DNA of 39,270 nt from Kiloniellaceae bacterium (GTDB taxonomy: Bacteria; Pseudomonadota; Alphaproteobacteria; Kiloniellales; Kiloniellaceae). Both the position numbers and the translations under genes were made by a program. Positions within the stretch are counted from its first letter, which is position 1, and every line of letters starts with the position of its first letter. Under the pieces are notes generated by a model. That model was not told the origin of the DNA. It worked only from the letters and a program-made list of their open reading frames with translations, and ran no database searches. This document shows positions 38,884-39,270 of the stretch, piece by piece. The stretch is from assembly GCA_009377535.1 (NCBI GenBank), contig WHTV01000029.1, positions 1-39,270 on the forward strand. Direction: 5' to 3'.

Positions 38884-39057
38884 TCACCCTGATTCGCAAA
38901 ATCCGGCAAGGGCTTTCGTAGCAGCCCCGAAAGGCAGGGAAATCCTCAGTGAGACCGGCATCGCGTGCGCGAATGGCTGGCCGAGTTCCTCGATCAGCCA
39001 GACGACCTTCTGCACGTTGCAGGAGGAGCGCCGGCCCCACAGTGTCAGCGTCCCCAA
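38884..39057 (-). pseudogene. Decayed glutathione S-transferase N-terminal fragment
   Basis: Just downstream of trpE, a leftward frame from a TTG (39057, with GAGGGAG upstream) reads MGTLTLWGRRSSCNVQKVVW, then LIEELGQPF. This matches the first strand and helix of bacterial glutathione S-transferases ('LYGR..S.NVQKV.W...ELG'). After about 29 residues the resemblance stops and the frame ends at 38884. Another frame then gives RDAGLTEDFPAFRG, similar to the next GST segment, which suggests a frameshift followed by loss of the rest. It is a gene remnant, not a working enzyme. The homology is read by eye over a short stretch. Confidence 0.5.
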
Positions 39058-39091
39058 GACGACTCCCTCACAAGCATTGTCGGGCAGCCGT

Positions 39092-39270
39092 CTAGTTGCC
39101 CCGCCGCGCGGCGAAGCGCACGGCTTCCTCGGCGCTGCGCAGCAGGGCGCGCGCCTTGTTCCAGCATTCCTGGTGTTCGGATTCCGGCTGGCTGTCGGCG
39201 ACCAGGCCGGCGCCGGCCTGGATGTACATGCGCTCGTCCTTCACCACCGCGGTGCGCAGCGCGATACAGG
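39092..39270 (-). CDS. trpE: Anthranilate synthase component I, C-terminal end (partial)
   Basis: The last 59 codons of a leftward gene enter from the right edge and end TAG at 39092. The residues read [21 protein letters not shown], then [30 protein letters not shown]. This is the conserved chorismate-enzyme C-terminus (R..V.....Y.QAG.G.VADS.PE.E..E..NKA.A...A). TrpE makes anthranilate from chorismate with ammonia from TrpG. In relatives trpE often sits next to trpG; here the deacetylase, cueR, a micro-ORF and a GST remnant separate them. Confidence 0.93.
   Translation of the reverse strand, partial: CIALRTAVVKDERMYIQAGAGLVADSQPESEHQECWNKARALLRSAEEAVRFAARRGN

Overview
This window looks like the chromosome of a GC-rich alphaproteobacterium, most likely a Rhodospirillales or Kiloniellales relative (inference). 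The signs are a ProS without the editing insertion, a GTTC-N7-GTTC SOS box in front of lexA, LpxI in the lipid A cluster, and the orders proS-lolC-lolD...dnaE, rpsB-tsf-pyrH-frr-uppS-cdsA-dxr-rseP-bamA-skp-lpxD-fabZ-lpxA-lpxI-lpxB and trpGDC-moaC-moeA-lexA. Almost everything here is housekeeping, and most intergenic gaps are short.

Layout. 1-654: the start of a leftward gene that runs off the window, an inverted-repeat element, and a leftward small RNA candidate with its own promoter and intrinsic terminator. 655-4562: a small exported protein, then proS and the lipoprotein-release genes lolC and lolD. 4563-8115: an accessory-looking block between lolD and dnaE, with a small unknown protein, a SpoU methyltransferase, an MHYT sensor histidine kinase and a VOC protein. 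8116-17949: dnaE, then translation genes (rpsB, tsf, frr), pyrH and the isoprenoid/phospholipid genes uppS, cdsA and dxr, ending in a hairpin plus intrinsic terminator. 18098-26440: the envelope cluster rseP-bamA-skp-lpxD-fabZ-lpxA-lpxI-lpxB, with overlapping start and stop codons from lpxD onward. 26543-29389: gltX and gltA leftward. 29595-31766: comEC rightward. 31760-36826: trpG-trpD-trpC-moaC-moeA-lexA leftward. 36998-38618: a CueR-type copper regulator and a divergent polysaccharide deacetylase, rightward. 38619-39270: a terminator, a 26-codon ORF with a near-perfect Shine-Dalgarno sequence, a decayed glutathione S-transferase fragment, and the 3' end of trpE, all leftward.

How the genes work together: rpsB/tsf/frr serve translation. 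uppS, dxr and cdsA supply the lipid carrier, its isoprenoid precursors and CDP-diacylglycerol. RseP, BamA, Skp, the Lpx enzymes and the Lol transporter build the outer membrane. The trp genes make tryptophan from chorismate, and moaC/moeA make molybdenum cofactor.

The items that are not routine are the small RNA locus at 304-547, the strongly translated-looking micro-ORF at 38763-38862, the GST remnant beside it, and the separation of trpE from trpGDC by about 2.3 kb. No phage, transposase, CRISPR array, tRNA or rRNA gene was found.
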